Both the position numbers and the translations under genes were made by a program. From Erysipelotrichaceae bacterium (GTDB taxonomy: Bacteria > Bacillota_I > Bacilli_A > Erysipelotrichales > Erysipelotrichaceae), in NCBI GenBank assembly GCA_024681275.1, contig JAILBD010000155.1:1-9037 (forward strand): a stretch of DNA of 9,037 nt, read 5' to 3'. Shown here piece after piece: positions 1-6,219 of the stretch. The notes beneath the pieces were generated by a model. It did no database searches, was not told the DNA's origin, and saw only the letters and a program-made list of their open reading frames with translations. Numbering within the stretch: position 1 is the first letter of the stretch; every line of letters begins with the position of its first letter.

Positions 1-1
1 C

Positions 2-595
2 CTCACGGAAGAGATCTTCTCCGAGAATGTGAAATTCTATCTTGAAGGTTATCTTTTCCCGGATACCTATGAATTCTTTGAATTCACCAACTGTGATGAG
101 GTGACAAGAAGATTCCTTGACAGGACTCTGGAGATCTACAATAGCCACATCGATGAATTCAGAGCTTCGGAATTCTCTGTACATGAAGTCTTCACGCTTG
201 CTTCCATCGTGCAATGGGAGTCAGGAAATCCTGTCGATTCCAAGCTGATCGCCGGTGTATTCGTGACCAGACTGAATTATCCGGAAGTACTTGCATCAAC
301 TGTAACAGCATGCTACGCATTCGACCTCGATAAGGATGAATGTTATGAAGTCGGTGATACTCTGGATTATACCTGGCGTGAAGATCCGTATAATACTTAT
401 ACGAATCAGGGACTCCCTCCTGGGCCAGTATGCAATCCGAATGAAGTTGCGATCACAGCCGCTTTGAATCCGGATTCAAGCGAAGGTTATTTCTATTTCT
501 GCGCTGATATGTGCAACGGCGGTACCGTATTTGCCAGGACATATGCAGAACACGAATACAATATTGAACACTATTATCTTGCTTGTGATAATTAA
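2..595 (+). CDS. mltG: Endolytic transglycosylase MltG, 3' part (5' end outside the window)
   Basis: MltG is a membrane-anchored, extracytoplasmic lytic transglycosylase that cuts nascent glycan strands and is thought to set their length. The frame is open from base 2; the GTG at 29 lies inside the conserved LEGYLFPDTYEF block, so it is not the start, and the N-terminal membrane segment and LysM-like part are missing. Counting residues from that GTG, LASIVQWES lies at 57-65. Glu64 fits the position of catalytic Glu218 of E. coli MltG, as I recall that sequence. The family hallmark YNTYTNQGLPPGP follows, then a conserved C-terminal part ending at TAA 593-595. The visible part has seven cysteines, which is many for an exported Gram-positive protein. 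The stop is 11 bases before udk, so the two are probably co-transcribed. The family assignment is firm. Confidence 0.95.
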   Translation, partial: LTEEIFSENVKFYLEGYLFPDTYEFFEFTNCDEVTRRFLDRTLEIYNSHIDEFRASEFSVHEVFTLASIVQWESGNPVDSKLIAGVFVTRLNYPEVLASTVTACYAFDLDKDECYEVGDTLDYTWREDPYNTYTNQGLPPGPVCNPNEVAITAALNPDSSEGYFYFCADMCNGGTVFARTYAEHEYNIEHYYLACDN

Positions 596-606
596 CTGGA
601 GGGAAT

Positions 607-1233
607 ATGAATTCTGAAAAACCTATTGTCATCGGCATAGCCGGCGGTACCTGTTCCGGCAAGTCTTCGATCGCATCCATCCTGATCGATGAATTCCGTT
701 ATACGAAGTCCATCAGCATTATCAGAGAAGATGATTATTACAAAGATCAATCTCATCTTCCCATGGAAGAAAGAGCGAAAACGAATTATGACCATCCTTT
801 AGCATTTGATTTCGATCTCATGTTTGAACATCTCAAAAAGCTGATCAACGGTGAAACGATCGAAAAACCGACTTACGATTATACCGTACACAATCGCTCG
901 AATATCACCGAGATCATTCATCCAAGCGATGTCCTGATCATTGAAGGCCTCTTTGCTTTATATACCAAGGAGATCAGAGATCTGGAAGATATCAAGATCT
1001 TTGTCGATACACCGGCTGACATACGTTTTATCAGAAGACTGAAAAGAGATGTCAAAGAAAGGGCCAGAACGATAGATTCCATTACTGAGCAGTATCTGAC
1101 GACAGTCAAGCCGATGCATGATCAGTTCCTGGAACCGACCAAGCAGTATGCAGACATCATCATCCCTCAGGGTAAATCAAACACTGTTGCGATCGATCTG
1201 CTCATAACCAAAATAAGAAGTATATTGGATTAA
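607..1233 (+). CDS. udk: Uridine kinase (uridine/cytidine salvage)
   Basis: This cytoplasmic enzyme phosphorylates uridine or cytidine to UMP or CMP in pyrimidine salvage. The 208-residue product has the usual family length. A P-loop, GGTCSGKS, sits at about residues 13-20. The family blocks follow in order: EDDYYK (41-46), NYDHP (60-64), YDYTVHNR (90-97), IIEG (111-114), the arginine-rich RRLKRD lid region (143-148), and a C-terminal KQYADIIIPQG block. The ATG at 607 has a GGAGGG ribosome binding site at 598-603 and directly precedes the first beta strand, which supports this start. It lies between mltG and greA, the order seen in many Bacillota, and greA follows after 30 bases. No promoter is visible in either gap, so it is probably part of an mltG-udk-greA transcript. 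Confidence 0.96.
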   Translation: MNSEKPIVIGIAGGTCSGKSSIASILIDEFRYTKSISIIREDDYYKDQSHLPMEERAKTNYDHPLAFDFDLMFEHLKKLINGETIEKPTYDYTVHNRSNITEIIHPSDVLIIEGLFALYTKEIRDLEDIKIFVDTPADIRFIRRLKRDVKERARTIDSITEQYLTTVKPMHDQFLEPTKQYADIIIPQGKSNTVAIDLLITKIRSILD

Positions 1234-1253
1234 TACCGTCAAATATTGAGATT

Positions 1254-1258
1254 GGAGG
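1254..1258 (+). promoter_or_regulatory. Ribosome binding site of greA
   Basis: GGAGG lies 5 bases before the ATG at 1264. It fixes the greA start there rather than at the in-frame TTG at 1246, which lies upstream of this site and would add six residues (MRLEDT) not expected in the family. Confidence 0.8.
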
Positions 1259-1263
1259 ATACT

Positions 1264-1728
1264 ATGGAAGAAAAATTTTATGTAACTGAAGAAGGTCTGA
1301 GTGACCTGAAAAAAGAACTTGATACTCTTATACATGTTACCAGAGAAGAAGTCATCGAGGAACTGAAAGCGGCGAGAGCTCAGGGCGACCTTTCGGAAAA
1401 TGCTGATTACGATGCCGCCAGAGATCATCAGGCTAAAGTCGAATCCAGGATCAAGGAACTTGAACATTTGATCAAGAATGCCGAGATCATTACGGAAACG
1501 AAAAAGACAAATTTCGTCAGGATCGGCTCTACTGTCGAAGTACAGGAACTGGATACGAAGAACATCCTGACATATAAGATCGTCGGTTCAGTTGAGGCGG
1601 ATCCGCTGAATGGTCTTCTGTCAAATGTCACTCCTTTGGCTGAAGCGATCCTTGACCAACGCGTCAATGATGTTGTCACTGTCAAGGTCGATCCGCCATA
1701 TGATGTCAAAATATTGAAGATCAGTTAG
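1264..1728 (+). CDS. greA: Transcription elongation factor GreA
   Basis: GreA enters the secondary channel of RNA polymerase and stimulates cleavage of backtracked RNA. The product is 154 residues from ATG 1264, close to the family's usual 155-160. The N-terminal half is the antiparallel coiled coil. Its tip motif ARAQGDLSENADY (37-49) carries acidic Asp42 and Glu45, matching Asp41 and Glu44 of E. coli GreA, which act in metal-dependent cleavage. The C-terminal FKBP-like domain (about 80-154) ends with the typical SNVTPLAEAIL and V-D-V-V-T-V pattern. The longer reading from TTG 1246 is less likely because the ribosome binding site lies between the two starts. A hairpin with a T-tract follows about 25 bases after the stop, so greA probably ends the mltG-udk-greA unit. 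Confidence 0.97.
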   Translation: MEEKFYVTEEGLSDLKKELDTLIHVTREEVIEELKAARAQGDLSENADYDAARDHQAKVESRIKELEHLIKNAEIITETKKTNFVRIGSTVEVQELDTKNILTYKIVGSVEADPLNGLLSNVTPLAEAILDQRVNDVVTVKVDPPYDVKILKIS

Positions 1729-1770
1729 GATTTTTCAAAAATAATGCAAATAATGAGTAGGAGGTGCCTG
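1725..1770 (+). repeat. Imperfect spacer repeat, copy 1 (after greA)
   Basis: This 46-base segment aligns without gaps to 2401-2446. Shared blocks are TTAGGATTTT at offset 0, TGCAAAT at offset 20, ATGA at offset 28 and GGAGGTGC at offset 35; I count 33 of 46 identical positions. Each copy begins at the TAG stop of the preceding gene and contains the ribosome binding site of the following gene. Shared ancestry is inference, since part of the match is the ribosome binding site itself. Confidence 0.45.
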
Positions 1771-1780
1771 CTCATTTTTT
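1752..1780 (+). terminator. Intrinsic terminator of greA with the next gene's ribosome binding site inside it
   Basis: The arm at 1752-1761 (AATGAGTAGG) pairs with 1767-1776 (CCTGCTCATT): ten pairs including one G-U, around a five-base loop AGGTG at 1762-1766. The T-run 1775-1780 follows, its first two bases closing the stem. This is a classic rho-independent shape. The perfect Shine-Dalgarno AGGAGGTG (1759-1766) lies across the upstream arm and loop, and the next ATG (1781) comes right after the T-run. The hairpin can therefore end the greA transcript and, in any read-through RNA, mask the ribosome binding site. The pairing is read directly from the sequence; its activity is inferred. Confidence 0.7.
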
Positions 1781-2404
1781 ATGTATAAACTCATTTTCGT
1801 CTTTTTCATCCTTCTTGTCACAGACATTATTTCTTTCAATTATCTGACTATCATCAATGCTGACAGAACAGCTTATCCTTTCGATCCGCGAAGCAGCAAT
1901 ATGATCTTTCAGAAAAAGGAGATCATTCTGGATGATCCTTCTGACTTTGATTTTGATACATATTTCTCACTGCTTGGTTTTAATGACACAGCCTTTAAGT
2001 ACGAATTCTCAAATGATCATCTGATCGTCGATTTAGAAGGCAAACGATTTTTTTATGATTATTTGATCAGAGAACCTCAAATTGAGACAGTTGAAAAGAT
2101 CGTCTACAAGGAGGTCGTCAGAGAAATAGAAAAAGAAAACGACAAAGAATCTGTATCGGTTTCAGAAGCTGAAAAAGAAGGTTACACATATGAAGAGAAT
2201 TATTTCAGATTATATAGAGACGGAGCTGGTTTTGAAAAAGGGACCGAGATATCTGAGATCATCCTGTTTCTCAAGGATCAAGCCGATACGAATATGCAGG
2301 TAACGATCGATTATTCCTCATTAAACCCTAACCAGATTGGCCAATACACAATTTATTTCGTTACAGAAAACGGGAAAAGTCCTTTTTTGATCGAGATCTA
2401 TTAG
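1781..2404 (+). CDS. Unrecognised membrane-anchored extracytoplasmic protein with possible Ig-like C-terminus
   Basis: I do not recognise this 207-residue protein. Residues 1-25 (one Lys, then IFVFFILLVTDII) form a hydrophobic N-terminal segment without a clear cleavage site, so it is probably a signal anchor with the rest outside the cell. An acidic, aromatic-rich region follows (about 40-95), then a charged Lys/Glu linker (about 99-125). The C-terminal region (about 155-207) has LNPNQIGQYTIYFVTENG, which resembles the final strands of bacterial Ig-like repeats; no known domain is claimed. ATG 1781 lacks a well-spaced ribosome binding site: the AGGAGGTG at 1759-1766 is 14 bases upstream and inside a hairpin. 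No alternative in-frame start is better. The adhesin-like gene follows after 43 bases, so the two may be expressed and act together. The reading frame is convincing; the function is unknown. Confidence 0.8.
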   Translation: MYKLIFVFFILLVTDIISFNYLTIINADRTAYPFDPRSSNMIFQKKEIILDDPSDFDFDTYFSLLGFNDTAFKYEFSNDHLIVDLEGKRFFYDYLIREPQIETVEKIVYKEVVREIEKENDKESVSVSEAEKEGYTYEENYFRLYRDGAGFEKGTEISEIILFLKDQADTNMQVTIDYSSLNPNQIGQYTIYFVTENGKSPFLIEIY

Positions 2405-2446
2405 GATTTTCCTTTTTTTCTGCAAATCATGATATGGAGGTGCTTG
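2401..2446 (+). repeat. Imperfect spacer repeat, copy 2 (before the adhesin-like gene)
   Basis: This is the second copy of the 46-base spacer found at 1725-1770, with the same blocks at the same offsets. Here the GGAGGTG (2436-2442) has a start codon at normal distance (ATG 2448). The bases that build the stem in copy 1 differ, so no hairpin forms. A seven-T run (2413-2419) is present, but only a four-base stem precedes it, so I do not call a terminator. Confidence 0.45.
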
Positions 2447-2447
2447 A

Positions 2448-4253
2448 ATGAAAAAGCTACTGAATTATCTTTTGATCATATGCGTGATCTTTTCGCCATT
2501 CAGAAGTATATCTGCTCAGGAAACAGAAAACATGTCGAAGTGGTCATTCAAGATCCTGCTTCAGCATGCAGATCAGCTTGATGAACTGAAAGTAGTTCGT
2601 TTTTATAACAAGGAAAGCGGAAAATATGGATTCTGCATGGAGGCAGGTGTGGATTATGATCCGAAAAACAGCATATACAGCAAAGAAGAGATCGAGGATG
2701 AGGCTGTTTTTGATATCGTCAAAGCCTATGAGATCCTGGGAGAAGATTACTATATAGCCGCACAGCTCATGATATGGGAAAACAGATCCGGTATCAGATA
2801 TTCATTTGATGGAAAAGATGCAGCTGATTTTGGTGAAGAAAAGATAAAGGAAATAATCGAATCGTTTGGGAAAGACGAAGAGGAACTCGTATATGAGACA
2901 ACTGCAGAAAAAGAAAGGGACAATGAAGTAATCCTAAGTGATCTTGATGAATATCGATTACTTGATAGCGACGTAGAGAATGTGCGTATACAAAATGACA
3001 GGATCCTGTATGATCTGCCTGATGAGAAGCAAGGACCGTATCATATCTCTCTTGTCAGCAAGCGGAAAGAAACAGAGGGATCATTCCTTTATCACAGTGA
3101 TACATCACAAGACCTGTTTTCCTTTGAAGGAACATGGAAAAAACAAAAGGATATCAGGATCATGATCGACACCGAAACAGGGACAGCTTCGATCCGATTC
3201 ACTAAGAGAGATATGAATGGAGACGCGATCACAGGAGCTGAATTTACTTTGTATCAATTGGATGAAAACGGTGATAAGATTTTGAATATCGCTTTGAAAG
3301 GCACAAAAATCGATATGAATGCTTTATTGAAAGATGTGGCTTTGGATGAGGACCTTAAGGTCACTGTTTCCGAAAGGTATCAGAAATATCTGAATGGAAC
3401 AGTTATGGAAGCAGCAGAATGTGGCTATTTCGATTTTGAGATCCATTCTCTTGATTCAGAGGAAACAGGACGTGTTTATATATGCGAAGATGATCAGGTA
3501 TGTTCGAAAGAAATGAATCGATATAGAGTTCATGAAGTAGGGAAGTTTATTTCGCTGAACGCAGATAAAAATGTCATAGAAGGTCTGCAGAAAGATAAAA
3601 AGTATATACTATGTGAATCACATCCGAAAAACGGTTATGTTTTTGAAAGCGATCCCTGTGTGTTTATCGATCTGAAGAGCGATTCTGACAAGATCTATCA
3701 TTTTGTAAATCGGATCAGGTCATATGATCTGAGACTTTATAAGGAAAATGAAGATCACTCAATCGTATTGAATGGAGCGAAGTTCAGGATCCGATATCAG
3801 GATGATGGAGATATCAAAGAAAGGATCTATGTGACCGGAGCCTTATGTATCAGGCAAAATGATGATAAGAGATATGTATTATACCGACGCGAGAAAGACG
3901 AAAACATTTATATCGGCGAATTCAAGGATGGTTATTTTATCAAAACAGATATGATCCCTGGCACTTATTATTACTTGTTGACAGATGATATAAATATAAA
4001 CGATCGTTCATTATTAAAAGAAGAAATAAAAGTAATTCTTGGTGGTTTTGAGATCGAAGATATGCCTTATGAATCACTCATCGAAGCAGAAGAATTAGAA
4101 GCGCCAAAAGGCTATTTCATCGATGAACCGGTATATGAGATCGTTCCGGATCTTGATTACAGTGAGATCATATTCAGGAATTACAGGGTCAATTCATTCA
4201 TCATGATACCGGAACAGAAGAGAAAGATCCCGAAGACATGTATAGGCGACTGA
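2448..4253 (+). CDS. Thioester-domain, Cna-B/SpaA-type surface adhesin or pilin with incomplete sorting signal
   Basis: This 601-residue exported protein starts at ATG 2448, with GGAGGTG 5-11 bases upstream. Residues 1-23 are a signal peptide (KK, hydrophobic core, ISA before QETE). A short Cys-Gln thioester domain follows: GFCME with Cys63, then YYIAAQLMIWE with Gln106. In this family the two side chains can form an internal thioester that reacts covalently with a host or surface target. Two Cna-B/SpaA-like domains come next. The first spans about 245-425, with candidate isopeptide residues Lys253, Glu390 and Asn421. The second spans about 426-580, with Lys432, Glu549 in EELEAPKGY and Asn578. 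The protein ends IPKTCIGD, like an LPXTG sorting motif (L to I, G to C), but lacks the usual hydrophobic helix and basic tail. It overlaps comEA by 16 bases. Domain calls rest on motif patterns; binding target and anchoring are unknown. Confidence 0.85.
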   Translation: MKKLLNYLLIICVIFSPFRSISAQETENMSKWSFKILLQHADQLDELKVVRFYNKESGKYGFCMEAGVDYDPKNSIYSKEEIEDEAVFDIVKAYEILGEDYYIAAQLMIWENRSGIRYSFDGKDAADFGEEKIKEIIESFGKDEEELVYETTAEKERDNEVILSDLDEYRLLDSDVENVRIQNDRILYDLPDEKQGPYHISLVSKRKETEGSFLYHSDTSQDLFSFEGTWKKQKDIRIMIDTETGTASIRFTKRDMNGDAITGAEFTLYQLDENGDKILNIALKGTKIDMNALLKDVALDEDLKVTVSERYQKYLNGTVMEAAECGYFDFEIHSLDSEETGRVYICEDDQVCSKEMNRYRVHEVGKFISLNADKNVIEGLQKDKKYILCESHPKNGYVFESDPCVFIDLKSDSDKIYHFVNRIRSYDLRLYKENEDHSIVLNGAKFRIRYQDDGDIKERIYVTGALCIRQNDDKRYVLYRREKDENIYIGEFKDGYFIKTDMIPGTYYYLLTDDININDRSLLKEEIKVILGGFEIEDMPYESLIEAEELEAPKGYFIDEPVYEIVPDLDYSEIIFRNYRVNSFIMIPEQKRKIPKTCIGD

Positions 4254-4708
4254 TCGTTCTTTTTCTGCTTCTTTCTGTTTTATTCTTTTACTCTGTTCAG
4301 GTTGGAACATATGATCCTGAAGGAGAAAGGATGATCCAGGTGGAAGTACGAGGAATGGTAGAAGAGGAAGGGATCGTTCAGCTGACTTTAGGTTCCACTT
4401 TTGATGATCTGCTCAAAAAGATCAAATTGACAGCTGATGCCGATATCAGCTGTCTTTCTTTCGGTGAAGTCCTCTATGATGGTCAGATCATCATCATACC
4501 TGAAATGAAAAATGTGGAGCTTGTTTCTATCAATTCTGCGGATCTTGAAAAACTGATGACTTTACCGGGGATCGGCAGATCCACTGCTGAAAAGATCATT
4601 GCATACAGAGAAGAAAACGGTTCTTTTTATTCTCTGGAGGATCTGATGAATGTCAAAGGGATCGGAAAAAAGAAATTTGAAAAGATCAGAGGATTTATTT
4701 GTCTTTAA
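4238..4708 (+). CDS. comEA: Competence protein ComEA, DNA receptor for transformation
   Basis: ComEA is a membrane-anchored receptor that binds double-stranded DNA outside the cell and passes it to the ComEC channel. The 156-residue product has a basic N-terminus (MYRR) and one membrane helix (about 5-22). A SLBB-like domain follows (about 33-88: VEVRGMVEEEGIVQL to DGQIIIIP), then two helix-hairpin-helix motifs, LPGIGRSTAEKI (109-120) and VKGIGKKKFEKI (139-150). This domain order is typical of Gram-positive ComEA. No good ribosome binding site precedes ATG 4238, and the gene overlaps the adhesin-like gene by 16 bases, so its translation is probably coupled to that gene. comEB, often found between comEA and comEC, is absent. 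The family is certain; the start is likely because it supplies the needed membrane helix. Confidence 0.95.
   Translation: MYRRLIVLFLLLSVLFFYSVQVGTYDPEGERMIQVEVRGMVEEEGIVQLTLGSTFDDLLKKIKLTADADISCLSFGEVLYDGQIIIIPEMKNVELVSINSADLEKLMTLPGIGRSTAEKIIAYREENGSFYSLEDLMNVKGIGKKKFEKIRGFICL
4636..4640 (+). promoter_or_regulatory. Ribosome binding site of comEC inside comEA
   Basis: GGAGG lies within the comEA coding sequence, 9 bases before ATG 4650 in another frame. It is the only good site near the comEC 5' end. It supports a start at 4650 with a 59-base overlap, rather than a later TTG near 4677. Confidence 0.55.
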
Positions 4709-6188
4709 GATCACTGTACTGCTTGTCATTGGTCAGATCTTTGACAAGCCTCTTATACATGCCATGATCGTTCTTTATCTGTTGCTTGATCAATGGAAAA
4801 ACGTTGTAATATACGTTTCCTTGATCTGCCTGATCTTTCTTTATTCAAATATTAATGATTTCATGCCTTTCGGCATCATCGAGAGCAAGAATCGCAATCA
4901 TTATGTAGCAGATGCGATTTTTTATAAGGTGAAGATAAGTACCACAGCGGATCTTGAGACAGGTGATGTCGTTTTGTTCAATAAGAAAGGGCAAACAAAT
5001 CCTCTGGAAAGTCAGATCAAAAAGAATATCCGTTTTATTCATTCGGATTGTATAAAAATCTTCAATTTGGGAACTAGGAAAAAGATGGAGGATCTTATAT
5101 CGCGGCTCGATGAACAGAACGAAAAAGCGGTAAAAAGGATCCTTTTGGACCAGTATAGCGATGATCTGGAATTCGATCTCGGTTATGGCCTCTTTTCTTA
5201 TTATTTTCTGCATGCTTTGAAAAGACGAAACAGAAAGGGCTGTATCTGCTTCCTGTTTTTCTACATACTTTTCTTTGACTTTCAGACGAAATTCTTCATC
5301 ATCTTAGCTGATCTTATTTTTGATCGATTTGAGATCAGAAAGGATGAAAGGCTCTCATACAAGATCATTTTCTTTATGGTCCTGAATAAAGAGCTCTTGC
5401 AAAACAGGTCGATCCTTCTTCCTCTATTGTTTGAATCGTATGGCGTATTTGAATTCCCATTTGATTTCAAGTCCTATCTTGTGATGACTGCTTCCGTTTT
5501 TTTCGGCCAGAGCGATCTGATCGATATCCTGTTTTACGATCTTTTCCTCAAAGGCAGGATACTCTTGTTTTGTTTTTCCATATTTGCTATTCTGATGCCT
5601 TTTTTTCAACAGCCTTTTATGCATCTTGTAAGAGCATATTCCTATGTAAACTCCTTGCATATCAATATCAGAGGCTGCATCTCTGTTCCTGCATTTCTGT
5701 TATTTCTGGAACTGAAAAAGATGGTCAGGAAAGAGAACAGTATGATCGAGTTATTTATGATCTCCTTTTGTATCCTCTTGCCGCTGTATGAGCCTTTCTT
5801 TCAAGTCAGCTTTCTGAATGTGGGGCAGGGCGATTCCACACTGATCAAGTATCCTTTTTCCCATTCCTGCATTCTGATCGATACTGGTCCGCCTTATAAT
5901 TATTATCTGCTTCAGAAAGAGCTTTACAGGAAAGGGATCTATGTGATCGATCATCTGATCATCACACACGATGATTCTGATCATAATGGTAATATTGGAT
6001 CTTTGTATGAGAATTTTAATGTCAAGGATATCGTCACTGAAGGTAGAGATATCAGCTATAAGACCATCCTGCTTGAATACATGGATCTTGGCCATTTTGA
6101 CAATGACAACGATAACTCCCTGGTCTATCGATTTGATGTGAACGGCTATGATTTCCTTTTTACGGGAGATATCTCATCATATGCCTAA
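4650..6188 (+). CDS. comEC: ComEC DNA-uptake channel, N-terminal and central part (ends at a premature stop)
   Basis: ComEC forms the membrane channel through which single-stranded DNA enters during transformation; its metallo-beta-lactamase-like domain is thought to degrade the other strand. This frame gives 512 residues: two hydrophobic segments (about 19-46 and 51-65), a soluble OB-like part (about 80-145), a multi-helix competence region (about 175-385), then the hydrolase domain. That domain shows LNVGQGDST (389-397), metal-binding THDDSDH (439-445), NDNSLV and FTGD (504-507). The frame then stops at TAA 6186-6188, five residues after FTGD, while the expected continuation lies in other frames downstream. 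The membrane region is shorter and less conserved than in typical ComEC of about 750 residues; even joined, the protein would be near 610. It overlaps comEA by 59 bases. The family is sure; whether the channel works is doubtful. Confidence 0.9.
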   Translation: MSKGSEKRNLKRSEDLFVFKITVLLVIGQIFDKPLIHAMIVLYLLLDQWKNVVIYVSLICLIFLYSNINDFMPFGIIESKNRNHYVADAIFYKVKISTTADLETGDVVLFNKKGQTNPLESQIKKNIRFIHSDCIKIFNLGTRKKMEDLISRLDEQNEKAVKRILLDQYSDDLEFDLGYGLFSYYFLHALKRRNRKGCICFLFFYILFFDFQTKFFIILADLIFDRFEIRKDERLSYKIIFFMVLNKELLQNRSILLPLLFESYGVFEFPFDFKSYLVMTASVFFGQSDLIDILFYDLFLKGRILLFCFSIFAILMPFFQQPFMHLVRAYSYVNSLHINIRGCISVPAFLLFLELKKMVRKENSMIELFMISFCILLPLYEPFFQVSFLNVGQGDSTLIKYPFSHSCILIDTGPPYNYYLLQKELYRKGIYVIDHLIITHDDSDHNGNIGSLYENFNVKDIVTEGRDISYKTILLEYMDLGHFDNDNDNSLVYRFDVNGYDFLFTGDISSYA

Positions 6189-6219
6189 AGAGTTCTTATC
6201 AGAAGGTTCGGACCTATGA
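6181..6219 (+). other. Frame-shifted linker of comEC between two breaks
   Basis: In a frame one base ahead of the main one, ATG 6181 opens MPKEFLSEGSDL and then meets TGA 6217-6219. This is the acidic linker expected in ComEC between FTGD and the next conserved block, so the original reading probably crossed here. The ATG sits just before the upstream stop (6186-6188), and its own stop overlaps the next ATG as ATGA (6216-6219). Two base insertions or deletions, or two sequencing errors, are the simplest cause. Confidence 0.6.

Noticed and set aside
71..175. Four GAATTC sites within 105 bases
   Set aside because: They encode repeated Glu-Phe or overlap Phe codons in MltG (EFFEF, DEF, EF). The spacing is irregular and explained by protein sequence and codon choice.
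206..224. MltG catalytic motif looks altered (IVQWES where E. coli has IIEKET)
   Set aside because: In E. coli MltG, as I recall the sequence, the catalytic Glu218 is the second Glu of that motif, and it is kept here as Glu64. Only the non-catalytic first Glu is changed.
1714..1745. Candidate promoter TTGAAG with AATAAT before the greA terminator
   Set aside because: The -10 match is poor, the spacing of about 20 bases is too long, and its transcript would start at the terminator hairpin itself. There is too little to support a promoter call.
2401..2420. Possible terminator after the 207-residue gene (AGGA, TTT loop, TCCT, then a T-run)
   Set aside because: The stem has only four pairs and the T-run merges with the loop side, so it is far too weak to call a terminator. 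The next gene also follows closely with a good ribosome binding site.
2980..3165. Plus-strand 61-codon frame inside the adhesin gene
   Set aside because: It is a shadow frame within a long, well-supported gene, with no ribosome binding site or recognisable domain.
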